A program made the position numbers and the translations under genes. The notes beneath the pieces are model-generated. The model was not told the origin of the DNA. It ran no database searches and saw nothing but the letters and a program-made list of their open reading frames with translations. 64,000 bases of DNA from Herbidospora cretacea (lineage in GTDB: Bacteria; Actinomycetota; Actinomycetes; Streptosporangiales; Streptosporangiaceae). Positions 23,554 to 31,859 of the stretch are shown here, piece by piece (positions within the stretch are counted from its first letter, which is position 1; each line of letters starts with the position of its first letter). Where the stretch lies: the NCBI RefSeq assembly GCF_001570605.1, contig NZ_BBXG01000007.1:242042-306041 (forward strand), written 5' to 3'.

Positions 23554-26500
23554 TCAGCCCTTGTAACGCGGGGCCATGCGGTCGCCCGGCAGGCAGAACT
23601 CGCCCGTGAAGAAGGTGCTCTCCGGGACGCAGCGCCACATGCTGGGGTTGGTGTAGCTGGGCGCGAGGCGGTCGTCGATCGCCTGCTCCAGCGCGTAGCC
23701 GCCGGCCAGCAGCTTCGCCTCCGAGAAGGCGCCGCCGATCAGCGTCACGCCGATGGGGTTGCGGCCCGCCGAGCTCTGCTGCGCGCCATACCCGGCGGGG
23801 ATGGTGAGCGCGGGGTAGCCGGCGCGGTCGGCGTAGCCGATCACGTTGCTGCCGCTCGGGACCAGGATCAGGTCGTATCCGCTCAGGACGCTGTCGAGCA
23901 CGGCCTTGTTGGCGGCCTTGCCGTTCGCCAGGTCGGCCGTGTACTTGGCGTTCGTCGCGGGGTCGGCCAGGTCGATCGCCTGGACGGCCAGCAGCTGGCC
24001 CTGCTGGTATTTCAGGCCCTCGACCGGGTTGGCGACGTTGTAGTCGATGATGCTCTGCAGCGTCGTGCCGGGCTTGGTCGCGCCGAGGTAGGCGTTGAGG
24101 TCACGCTTGAACTCGGTGGCGACGACGCTGTCGGTCGCGGCCGGGGCCGCGATCGAAACCTGGGTGACGGTCGCGCCGAGGCCCTGGAGCTTGGCGATCG
24201 CGTCCAGGTAGGGCGCGCTCGTGCTGGAGACCACGGCGATCTTCTTGCCGGCGAGGGCGTCGGCCGTCAGACCCTTGGTGTAGTCGGCGTCGGTGTCGTC
24301 GATCACGTTGAGGATCGTCGCGGCGTCGCCGACGCTGCGGGTGATCGGGCCGGGGGCGTCCTGCGACTTCGCCACGGGGAGCACACCGGCGGTGCTGACC
24401 AGGCCGACGGTCGGCTTGAGGCCCACCACGCCGGCCGCGTCGGCCGGGGCGAGGAGCTGCGCCGAGTCGGGCGAGGTCTCCATGCCGACGGTGATCGCGG
24501 CCAGACCCGAGGCGGTGGCCGCCGCGGCGCCGGCCGACGAACCCGCCGGGGTCTTGTCGGTGTCGTTCGGGAGCAGGACCTGGCCGCCGAGCGAGCTGTA
24601 ACCCTTGGGCAGGTTGGCGTCGAAGACGCCGTTCAGCTCGGTGACGTTGGTCTTGCCGAGCACGATCGCGCCCGCGGCCTTCAGCTTCGCCGCGATGGCC
24701 GAGTCACTGGCGGGCTTGGTGCCCTGGAGGGCGATCGAGCCGCCCGTGGTCGACAGCGACTTCGCGTCGATCGTGTCGTTGAGCAGCACCGGCAGGCCCC
24801 AGAGGGCGGGACGCGCGTCGGGGGTGCGGTACTTGCCGCGCTCGTGGTCGAGCTTGCGGGCCTCCTTGATCGCGTCCACGTTGATCTCGCGCACGGCCTG
24901 GATGGCCGGGCCCTCGGCGTTGGTCAGCGCGATGCGGTCGAGGTAGGCGCGGGTGAGCTCCTCGGCCGACACCTCGTCGGCCTTGAGCTTGGCCAGCAGG
25001 CTGGTGGCCGTCTCGGTCTCCAGCGAGAACGGGAGCGCCCGGGAGTCGTAGCCGGTGACCTTGAGCACGGCGTCGTAGTCGGGGTTGCAGCCGCCGCGCG
25101 CGGCGAACGGCGGGGCCGGGGTCGTCTTCGCGCAGCGGTACATGCTCGGGTTGACCAGCGAGGCCGGCTGCCGGAGCTTGGTGGCCTGCTCGATGACGTA
25201 GGCGACGCCGAGGATGTCGAACTCGTCGTAGGCGGCGCCGTGGACCTGCACGTTCTGGGCGCGCCGCTGGGTCGCGGTGTAGCCCATCGGGATCGTGATC
25301 GTCGGGTAACCGGCCTGCGGGGCGCTCGGCGTGCTGCCGAGGATGGCGATCACCGGGTCGGCCGGCTGCGCCGGGTCCGAGTTGGGGTACGTCATCATGT
25401 CGTCGATGGCCTTGTGCCAGGCGGCCTTACGGATCGCCAGGTTCGTCCGGTACAACTGCTCGTTGGCCCCACCCGGGGTGACGTCCGCCAGGGACGAGTT
25501 CAGGTGGTTGACGTTGCCGAACTTGAGCGCCTGGTGGGCCTCGGCCTGGTTGACCTCGACCTCCTGGACGAGCGACTTGATCGGCGCCTGCGGGCCGAGC
25601 CGCTCGTAGTAGGAGTCGATGCTCTTGTGCTGCTCGTAGCCGCTGGGCAGCGCGGGCAGCGAGGGGATCGTCACCGACGGGCGGGGCACCATGACGGCGC
25701 CGGCGGCGACCAGGGCGTCATAGGCGATCTTGAGCGGGCTGCCCTCGGTGAGGGTGCCGTTGTACCCGATCTTCTTGCCCTGGACGAAGTTCGGGTCGAT
25801 GGCCTTGGTGTAGTCGGGCAGCGTCGCGGGGAGCGGCGGGATGATGCCCTTGGCGATGTAGTCGTCGCCGAACATGGCCTTGTACCCGGCGTCGGCCACC
25901 GGGTCGGGCCCGGCGATCGAGGCCAGCGTGAGGGCGGCGTCGGAGACCGTGCGGACCATCGGGCCCGCGATGTCCTGCGAGGCCGAGATGGGCGCGATGC
26001 CGTAACCCGGCACCAGCCCGACGGTCGGCCGCAGACCCACGAGCGACTGCGTGTTCGACGGCGAGATGATCGAACCGGAGGTCTCGGTCCCGATGCCCAG
26101 CGTCGACAGGGCCGCGGCCATCGCCGCGCCGGTGCCCGACGAGGAACCCGAGGGGTTCTGGTCGGCGTCGATGCCGTTGATGACCTGGCCGCCGTAGTTG
26201 CCGAAGCCGGAGGGCTGGTTGCCGAAGCTGTTGGCGTACTCCGACAGCCCCACCTTGCCGAGGATCACGACGCCGCGTTCCTTCAGCTTCTTGGTGATGC
26301 CGGCGTCGGAGGCCGGGAAAGACTGGCGCAGCGACCAGTTGTTCGCCGTCGTGGGCATCCCCTCGACGTCGATCAGGTCCTTGAGCAGGATCGGCAGCCC
26401 CATGGCCGGGCCGAGCGACTTGCCCTTCTTCCGCAGGCGGTCGTAGGCCTCGGCTTCCTTTAAGGCGTTGGGGTTGAGATCCGTGACGGCGTTCAGGCCG

Positions 26501-26706
26501 GGCCCGCGCTTGTTCAGCGCGGTGATCCGGTCGATGTACGCCTTGGTCAGGTCGACCGAGGTCAGCTTGCCGGCGGCCATGAGGGAGATGGCCTCGGCGC
26601 CGGTCAACGTCTCAAGGTCGAGCTCGACCTTGGCGTTGGCCTGCTGCGGTTGCACGGCGACGAGAGTGAGGGAGAGGGAGATGAGGGAGATCAGGACTTT
26701 GCGCAC
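23554..26706 (-). CDS. Secreted tandem amidase-signature protein, second domain degenerate
   Basis: GTG 26706, six bases after AAGGAG, starts a 1,050-residue protein with a signal peptide (about 1-25). Two amidase-signature domains follow. Domain 1 (about 30-540) has the full Ser-Ser-Lys set: Lys109 in LPILLKD, Ser188-190 in NPSGSSSG and Ser212 in TETSGSI. Domain 2 (about 570-1040) keeps the fold and TPAGSSAGAA but has Asn643 in LPVLLND and METSPDSAQ around residue 745 instead of the nucleophile motif, so it is probably inactive. Both halves end with a Cys-containing SYTNPSMWRC-like motif. Domain 1 should hydrolyse an extracellular amide; the substrate is unknown. Confidence 0.85.
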   Translation of the reverse strand: MRKVLISLISLSLTLVAVQPQQANAKVELDLETLTGAEAISLMAAGKLTSVDLTKAYIDRITALNKRGPGLNAVTDLNPNALKEAEAYDRLRKKGKSLGPAMGLPILLKDLIDVEGMPTTANNWSLRQSFPASDAGITKKLKERGVVILGKVGLSEYANSFGNQPSGFGNYGGQVINGIDADQNPSGSSSGTGAAMAAALSTLGIGTETSGSIISPSNTQSLVGLRPTVGLVPGYGIAPISASQDIAGPMVRTVSDAALTLASIAGPDPVADAGYKAMFGDDYIAKGIIPPLPATLPDYTKAIDPNFVQGKKIGYNGTLTEGSPLKIAYDALVAAGAVMVPRPSVTIPSLPALPSGYEQHKSIDSYYERLGPQAPIKSLVQEVEVNQAEAHQALKFGNVNHLNSSLADVTPGGANEQLYRTNLAIRKAAWHKAIDDMMTYPNSDPAQPADPVIAILGSTPSAPQAGYPTITIPMGYTATQRRAQNVQVHGAAYDEFDILGVAYVIEQATKLRQPASLVNPSMYRCAKTTPAPPFAARGGCNPDYDAVLKVTGYDSRALPFSLETETATSLLAKLKADEVSAEELTRAYLDRIALTNAEGPAIQAVREINVDAIKEARKLDHERGKYRTPDARPALWGLPVLLNDTIDAKSLSTTGGSIALQGTKPASDSAIAAKLKAAGAIVLGKTNVTELNGVFDANLPKGYSSLGGQVLLPNDTDKTPAGSSAGAAAATASGLAAITVGMETSPDSAQLLAPADAAGVVGLKPTVGLVSTAGVLPVAKSQDAPGPITRSVGDAATILNVIDDTDADYTKGLTADALAGKKIAVVSSTSAPYLDAIAKLQGLGATVTQVSIAAPAATDSVVATEFKRDLNAYLGATKPGTTLQSIIDYNVANPVEGLKYQQGQLLAVQAIDLADPATNAKYTADLANGKAANKAVLDSVLSGYDLILVPSGSNVIGYADRAGYPALTIPAGYGAQQSSAGRNPIGVTLIGGAFSEAKLLAGGYALEQAIDDRLAPSYTNPSMWRCVPESTFFTGEFCLPGDRMAPRYKG

Positions 26707-26863
26707 CACGTGCTCCTTGAGGAACCCGGTATTGCGCGTGACGCTATAGATCATCCGTTACGGTGATATGTCATATATGTTCCCTGAGAGAAACCTGCCG
26801 TACTGACTGGTTTATGACGCCGTCCGCTTCCCTGGAACCTTCCATCGATTACCGTCAGGCAGC

Positions 26864-27382
26864 ATGGTCGAGCAGATCTCCACCCGCGTCGTCTACACCA
26901 ACCCCTGGATGACCGTCCGGGAGGACGAGATCGTCCACGCCGACGGCACCCCCGGCATCTACGGCTACATCGAGCGGGCCGACTTCGTCCTGGTCATCCC
27001 CGAGGAGAACGACGGCTTCCACCTGGTCGAGGAGTACCGCTACCCGATCAGGCGCCGGTCGTGGAGCTTTCCCCAAGGCTCGGCGAAGGTCCCCGACCGC
27101 GAGGACGAGGCCCGCACCGAACTCGCCGAGGAGACGGGGCTGCGCGCCGAGCACCTGCGCTTCCTGGCACGGCTCGACAACTCCCACGGCCTGAGCAACC
27201 AGTCGATGCACGTCTTCGTCGCCACGGGCCTGACCCCGGGCGAACCGGCCCGCGAGGTCACCGAACAGGACATGCGCCAGAAGTGGGTGTCGCGCGCGGA
27301 TTTCGAGCAGATGATCCTTCGAGGTGAGATCACCGACGCCTCGTCCGTCGCGGCCTACGGCCTCTATCGGCTGGGGTCTTAG
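26864..27382 (+). CDS. Nudix hydrolase (ADP-ribose pyrophosphatase-like)
   Basis: The 172-residue protein has the Nudix fold of ADP-sugar pyrophosphatases: TNPWMTVREDEIVHADG at the start, GYIERADFVLVIP, EYRYPIRRRSWSFPQGSA, and a Nudix box ending TELAEETGL near residues 85-95. The box keeps ELxEExG, but the preceding Arg is Thr and the Gly-to-Glu spacing is one short with the Glu missing, so metal binding may be altered. The start at 26864 has no strong SD. It stands alone after an AT-rich 157-bp region with GATATGTCATATATG. Confidence 0.78.
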   Translation: MVEQISTRVVYTNPWMTVREDEIVHADGTPGIYGYIERADFVLVIPEENDGFHLVEEYRYPIRRRSWSFPQGSAKVPDREDEARTELAEETGLRAEHLRFLARLDNSHGLSNQSMHVFVATGLTPGEPAREVTEQDMRQKWVSRADFEQMILRGEITDASSVAAYGLYRLGS

Positions 27383-27424
27383 AAGCTTCCCACCAGCGAA
27401 TTTGAGCCGGGTTACACTGCCGCC

Positions 27425-27651
27425 ATGAGCGCGGATCCCGCACTGCACCATCTGATCGACAGGCTCTCGCCTGCCAGGTGGGCCATTACCTGCGCTTGGT
27501 GAAAGACGATCTCGCCGAGTCGGCGGGCGACGGGCCGATCGCCGAGACCCCGCAGCGTCGGGTCTCTTTCATCGGTATAGCCGAGGGCGATGAGGATCTT
27601 TCGGAACGGGTGGAAGAGATCCTCGCGGAGCGGTTCAATCGCTCAGTGTGA
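27425..27651 (+). pseudogene. VapB-like antitoxin, frameshifted
   Basis: ATG 27425 begins MSADPALHHLIDRLSPA and then loses frame at 27475 because one C is missing (GCC-AGG instead of GCC-CAG). The continuation QVGHYLRLVKDDLAESAG ... RVSFIGIAEGDEDLSERVEEILAERF runs to a stop at 27649-27651. Restored, it is a 75-residue protein like the antitoxins that precede actinobacterial PIN toxins. The frame as it stands ends after 25 codons. It overlaps the toxin remnant by 4 bp, as in intact pairs. Confidence 0.7.
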
Positions 27652-27862
27652 CCGTCACACTACTCGACACCGGTCCACTGGTCGCCGGTGTCAACCGCAA
27701 GGACAGACACCACGCCTGCTCCGCCCGGAACTCGACACCGTGGACGTTTCCGTGGTCGCGCTCGCGGAGCGGCTGGGTGTCAGGCAGATAGCGACGCTGG
27801 ATCGCCGGGATTTCGGTCCCGTGCGTCCCCGTCACATCCCCGCCTTCCACCTGTTGCCGTAG
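27648..27862 (+). pseudogene. VapC-like PIN-domain toxin with internal deletion
   Basis: GTG 27648 starts VTVTLLDTGPLVAGVNRKDRHHAC, the first strand and Asp of a PIN domain. Near 27717-27725 the sequence jumps, out of frame, to LDTVDVSVVALAERLGVRQIATLDRRDFG ... HLLP, the C-terminal Asp motifs and end. About 75 residues from the middle are missing, including a catalytic acidic residue, so no active ribonuclease can be made. Confidence 0.75.
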
Positions 27863-27870
27863 ACGCTCCC

Positions 27871-29718
27871 CTAAGTAACATCTGGCCGCAGCACGCCGCG
27901 CAGGTTCTCCAGGACCGCTGGGTCCTCGATCGTCGACGGCACCGGTTCCTCTCTCCCGTCGGCGATCGCGCGCATCGAGCGGCGCAGGATCTTGCCCGAC
28001 CGGGTCTTCGGCAGGGCCGGTACGATCGCCACGTCGCGGAAGGCCGCCACCGGGCCGATCTCCCTTCTGACCGCGTGCACGAGATCGTCGCGGAGGCGGG
28101 CCGCCGCGATGTCCGCGCCCGCCTTCAGCACGACCAGTCCCAGCGGGACCTGGCCCTTCACCGGGTCGGCCACGCCGATGACGGCGCACTCGGCCACGGC
28201 GGGATGGGCGGCCAGGACCGCCTCCATGGCGCCGGTCGACAGGCGGTGACCCGCGACGTTGATGACGTCGTCGGTGCGGCCCATCACGTAGAGGTAGCCG
28301 TCTTCGTCGAAGTAGCCGCCGTCGCCCGTTAGGTAGTGGCCGGGGTAGCGGGTCAGGTATTCGCGGATGTAGCGCTCGTCGTCGTGCCACAGCGTCGGCA
28401 GCGCGCCCGGGGGCAGCGGGAGCCGCAGGGTGATCGCGCCGTCGTCCTGGATCCGGACGTCCCAGCCCGGCAGCGGGACCGTGGCCGAGCCCGGTTTGGC
28501 CGGCATGTCGGTGAGGCCGCGCGGGTTGGCGGCGATGGGCCAGCCGGTCTCGGTCTGCCACCAGTGGTCGACGACCGGGACGCCCAGCCGCTCGCGGGCC
28601 CAGTGGTAGGTGTCGGGGTCGAGGCGTTCCCCGGCCAGGTAGAGGGCGCGGAAGGCCTTCAGGTCGCCGATCAGCGCGCCGTCGGGGTCGACGCGTTTGA
28701 TCGCGCGCAGCGCGGTGGGCGCGGTGAACAGGGTGACCACGCCGTGCTCGGCGACGACCCGCCAGAAGGCCCCGGCGTCGGGGGTGCCGACGGGCTTGCC
28801 CTCGTACAGGAGGGTGGTGGCGCCGATGAGGAGCGGGGCGTACACGATGTAGCTGTGCCCGACCACCCACCCCACATCTGAGGCGGTCCACCAGACCTCG
28901 CCTGGCGCGATGTCGTAGACGTTCAGCATCGACCAGGCCAGCGCGACCGCGTGGCCGCCGTTGTCGCGCACGACGCCCTTCGGCCGCCCGGTGGTGCCGG
29001 AGGTGTAGAGGACGTAGAGCGGGTCGGTGGCCCGTACCGTCACCGGCTCGACCGGGCTCGCGGTCGACATGAGCTGCACCCAGTCGACGTCGCGCTCGTC
29101 CATGCGCGCGACCCCCTGGTCGCGCTGGAGCATGACGATGACGTCGGGCCGGTGCCGCGCCAGGGTCAGGGCCTCGTCGATGATGGGCCGGTATTCGACG
29201 GTACGGTTCGGCTCAAGCCCGCACGAAGCGGCCACGATGACCTTGGGCGTGGCGTCGTCGACGCGCGCGGCCAGCTCACGCGGCGCGAACCCGCCGAACA
29301 CCACCGAGTGGACCGCCCCGAGCCGCGCGCACGCCAGCATCGCGATCACGGCCTCGGGGATCATCGGCATGTAGACGACGATTCGGTCGCCCTTCCCCAC
29401 CCCGAGCGACCGGAGCCCGCCCGCGAACCGGGCGACCTCGTCGAGAAGCGCGCGGTACGTGTACCGCCGCACCCCGCCCGTCATCGCGCTGTCCCAGACG
29501 AGCGCGGTCTGCTCACCCCGGCCGTCGGCGACGTGCCGGTCGAGGCAGTTGTACGCGGTGTTCAGCTCCCCGTCGGGAAACCACCGGTAAAGGGGCGCGC
29601 CCGACCCGTCGAGCGCCCGGGAGGGCGGCGTGACCCAGTCGATCGCGCGGGCCGCGTCCAGCCAGAACGTCTCGGGATCGGCCAGGCTCCGCCGGTAGAC
29701 GTCGGGATATTGGGCCAT
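27871..29718 (-). CDS. prpE: Propionyl-CoA synthetase (AMP-forming acyl-CoA synthetase)
   Basis: The 615-residue ANL-family enzyme has an N-terminal acetyl-CoA-synthetase-type cap (YPDVYRRSLADPETFWLDAARAIDW), the P-loop YTSGTTGRPKGV near 240, WWTASDVGWVVGHSYIVYAPL, WWQTETGWP near 385, the hinge TGDGGYFDEDGYLYVMGRTDDVINVAGHR near 470 and the catalytic Lys in LPKTRSGKILRRSMR near 580. Sequence style and length fit PrpE rather than Acs. It would activate propionate (or other short acids) with ATP and CoA. No 2-methylcitrate cycle genes are adjacent. ATG 29718 follows GAGGAG closely. Confidence 0.85.
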   Translation of the reverse strand: MAQYPDVYRRSLADPETFWLDAARAIDWVTPPSRALDGSGAPLYRWFPDGELNTAYNCLDRHVADGRGEQTALVWDSAMTGGVRRYTYRALLDEVARFAGGLRSLGVGKGDRIVVYMPMIPEAVIAMLACARLGAVHSVVFGGFAPRELAARVDDATPKVIVAASCGLEPNRTVEYRPIIDEALTLARHRPDVIVMLQRDQGVARMDERDVDWVQLMSTASPVEPVTVRATDPLYVLYTSGTTGRPKGVVRDNGGHAVALAWSMLNVYDIAPGEVWWTASDVGWVVGHSYIVYAPLLIGATTLLYEGKPVGTPDAGAFWRVVAEHGVVTLFTAPTALRAIKRVDPDGALIGDLKAFRALYLAGERLDPDTYHWARERLGVPVVDHWWQTETGWPIAANPRGLTDMPAKPGSATVPLPGWDVRIQDDGAITLRLPLPPGALPTLWHDDERYIREYLTRYPGHYLTGDGGYFDEDGYLYVMGRTDDVINVAGHRLSTGAMEAVLAAHPAVAECAVIGVADPVKGQVPLGLVVLKAGADIAAARLRDDLVHAVRREIGPVAAFRDVAIVPALPKTRSGKILRRSMRAIADGREEPVPSTIEDPAVLENLRGVLRPDVT

Positions 29719-29764
29719 GCTCCTCACAGTACGCTCGCCCGCCGCCGGGTCCAGGATGGGACAC

Positions 29765-30523
29765 ATGACGCTTTCTGATGCAGAACTCGCCATCGCCGCC
29801 GCCGAGGCGGGCGCCGCCGTGGTCCGCTCCCTGTACGGCAAGCCGCTGGCCCGCTACGACAAGACGTCCGTCGACTTCGCCACCGCCGCCGACATCGAGG
29901 CCGAGCAGGCCATCCTCGACGTCATCCGGGAACACCGCCCCGGCGACGCCTTCCTCGGCGAGGAGTCAGGCCTTACCGGCTCCTCCGACCGGACGTGGAT
30001 GGTCGACCCCCTGTGCGGCACGCTCAACTTCGCCGCCCAGACCCCGTTGATCGCCGTCAACGTCGCCCTGCGCGAGAACGGCCGCGACGTCGCCGCCGCG
30101 GCGGCCGACCCGATCAGCGGCGAGGTCTTCTGGACCGACGGCGTCCACGCCCAGGTGGGCGACCAGCCCCTCACGCCGTCACCCGACTCCAAGCTGGTCG
30201 ACTTCAACCTCGACCCGCCCTACGGGGACCTGCTGTCGGTGATCGCGGCCAAGGGTTTCAGCGACCGCTTCAGCCCCCGGGTGATGTCGACCTCCCTGGC
30301 CTGTTTCTGGGTGGCGGCGGGGCGGCGGGTGGCGTATCTGAGCGACGGCGACAAGCGGGAGAGCGTTCACTTCGCGGCGGCGCTGGCGGTCTGCCGGACG
30401 GCGGGCTGCGTGGTGACCGACCTCAAGGGAGGCCCGTTCGAGACGGGGGAGGGCCTGTTCGTGGCGGCCGACCCGGAAACCCACGAGACCCTGCTCGGGA
30501 TGATGCTTCGCTCAGCTTCGTAG
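29765..30523 (+). CDS. Inositol-monophosphatase-family protein lacking two metal-binding Asp
   Basis: The 252-residue protein has the IMPase fold: FATAADIEAEQAIL near 38-50, FLGEESG with Glu66-67, MVDPLCGTLNF at 79-89 and a C-terminal AAALAVCRTAGCVVTDLKGGPFETG. In active enzymes the second motif is DPLDGT and a later WD supplies a third metal ligand. Here these are Cys84 and Val201-His202. It is therefore probably catalytically altered or a binding protein, which is inference. ATG 29765 is seven bases after CAGGAT, suggesting a leaderless mRNA divergent from prpE. The 3' end overlaps the next gene by 12 bp. Confidence 0.75.
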   Translation: MTLSDAELAIAAAEAGAAVVRSLYGKPLARYDKTSVDFATAADIEAEQAILDVIREHRPGDAFLGEESGLTGSSDRTWMVDPLCGTLNFAAQTPLIAVNVALRENGRDVAAAAADPISGEVFWTDGVHAQVGDQPLTPSPDSKLVDFNLDPPYGDLLSVIAAKGFSDRFSPRVMSTSLACFWVAAGRRVAYLSDGDKRESVHFAAALAVCRTAGCVVTDLKGGPFETGEGLFVAADPETHETLLGMMLRSAS

Positions 30524-30850
30524 CGGATTTTCGCTCGGTTCGGGCAGTTCGCCTTCCCGCGGCTGTCGCCGTTCGACCAGCCAGAGCACATAGCCTCGGA
30601 GGTATGCCTCCAGTTCCCCGTTGACGATGGAGACCGCGTAGTCACGCAGCGCCGGCACCTGCTTTCGCTCCCACTCCTCGTCGCTCTTCGTGTATCCCTC
30701 CGCGAGCCCTTCGGCGAACTCCACCACCGTGTGACGTCCTGGCCACCACTCCCGCACCAGCTCCGGTGTCCAGTCGCCCACGCTCGATCCGGCTGGCACT
30801 GGGTGGGACGTGCTCGGCCGGGTGGACCGGCCCGGCTCCCAGACGATCAC
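30512..30850 (-). CDS. Small acidic protein of unknown function, possibly 5'-truncated
   Basis: The coherent part is WTPELVREWWPGRHTVVEF, AEGYTKSDEEWERKQVPALRDYAVSIVNGELEAYLRGYVLWLVERR, with a helical, acidic character and no known motif. GTG 30850 gives 112 residues and GTG 30781 gives 89; neither has an SD. Further upstream the frame becomes Arg-rich and overlaps a carbohydrate-binding remnant on the other strand, so the original N-terminus may be lost. I do not recognise the family. Confidence 0.5.
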   Translation of the reverse strand: MIVWEPGRSTRPSTSHPVPAGSSVGDWTPELVREWWPGRHTVVEFAEGLAEGYTKSDEEWERKQVPALRDYAVSIVNGELEAYLRGYVLWLVERRQPREGELPEPSENPLRS

Positions 30851-30978
30851 CGGCGTACGGTCCGGGCGGCGGTCAAAGCGCCATCGTGAAGAACGAGAGT
30901 GACAACGGCGACCTCGGGGCGAACGCGAGCACAACGTTCGGCTTCACCGCCACAGGGACGACCGCCCGCCTCTCCTGA
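30831..30978 (+). pseudogene. C-terminal remnant of a CBM2-type carbohydrate-binding module
   Basis: The end of the fragment, SAIVKNESDNGDLGANASTTFGFTATGT, matches the last strands of CBM2 modules (the usual form is N-x-x-x-N-G-x-L-x-x-G-A-S-T-T-F-G-F). A second piece, GSQTITGVRSG, similar to the preceding strand, is in another frame just upstream. It lacks start, signal and catalytic domain. It is probably the tail of a lost secreted glycanase. Confidence 0.5.
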
Positions 30979-31081
30979 CCTGCACGAGTCCCCGACCTCG
31001 TACACAAGGAAAGGGCTCGTGCTGCCGCGGGAACTTTCATGACTTGCCGGTTTACTGGGACACCGGCACGATGTGGGGCTT

Positions 31082-31855
31082 GTGAGACGAACCCTCATCC
31101 CCGGCCTGGTCTTAATCGTCGCCCTGGCAGGACTCGCGACGCCCGCACACGCAGACCCCGCCGTCGACCCCAAGCTCACCAAGAGCACCCTCTACTCCAC
31201 GGGAACGATCCCCCGGTCCGTCTGCGCGGAGAAGCCGATCAAGCAGCGCAACAACGCGGCGGCCGGCAGGGCCTACATCACCTTCGTGGTGGGGTGCCTC
31301 GACCGCGTGTGGTCCAAGCAGCTGGCCAAGAAGGGCATCAAGTTCAAGAAGCCCAAGCTCAAGCTGCTCGCCAAGGACCCCGCCCGCTACTGCGGGATCA
31401 AGTGGATCAACACCAGCGACATCGACTACTGCGAGAGCAGCAGAGAGCTGATGGCCGTCCTCGACCGGACCATCCTCAACCTCGACCCCGATGACCTGTA
31501 CATCTTCACCTCGCTCTCCAACGCCTACGCCGAGCACGTGCAGTATCTCGCCGGCATCGAGGGGGCGATGTGGAAGATCCTGCCGGAGGAGAACGAGCCC
31601 GGCTACGCCGAGGTCAACCGCCGCACGTTCCTCCAGGCCTTCTGCCTGTCCGGCGCCTTCACCGGCAGCGTCTTCAAGTCGATGCCGCGTAAGACGTCGG
31701 AGTGGAATTACATGGTGAAGGCGCAGACCAAGCTCCTCGCCGGCGAGTTCCTCGGGAGCGCCAAGAACATCACGTACTGGATGAACCGCGGTTTCAACAC
31801 CCGCAACCCCAAGTACTGCAACACCTGGACGGCCTCCAACTCGCAGGTCGCGTGA
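31082..31855 (+). CDS. Secreted neutral-zinc-metallopeptidase-like protein, paralogue A (no HExxH)
   Basis: GTG 31082 (GTG 31073 is an alternative) gives 257 residues with a signal peptide ending AHADPA near residue 26. The layout follows the neutral zinc metallopeptidase (YpfJ) family: a CLDRVW segment, YCG and YCE, then NAYAEHVQYLAGIE near 148-160 where active enzymes have HEYGHHVQ, and RTFLQAFCLSGAFTGSV where they have ELQADC. The first zinc His and the catalytic Glu are replaced, so peptidase activity is unlikely. Six cysteines (48, 72, 104, 117 and two C-terminal) are conserved in all three copies and probably form disulfides. A TTGCCG/17/CACGAT promoter precedes it. Confidence 0.75.
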   Translation: MRRTLIPGLVLIVALAGLATPAHADPAVDPKLTKSTLYSTGTIPRSVCAEKPIKQRNNAAAGRAYITFVVGCLDRVWSKQLAKKGIKFKKPKLKLLAKDPARYCGIKWINTSDIDYCESSRELMAVLDRTILNLDPDDLYIFTSLSNAYAEHVQYLAGIEGAMWKILPEENEPGYAEVNRRTFLQAFCLSGAFTGSVFKSMPRKTSEWNYMVKAQTKLLAGEFLGSAKNITYWMNRGFNTRNPKYCNTWTASNSQVA

Positions 31856-31859
31856 CGTC

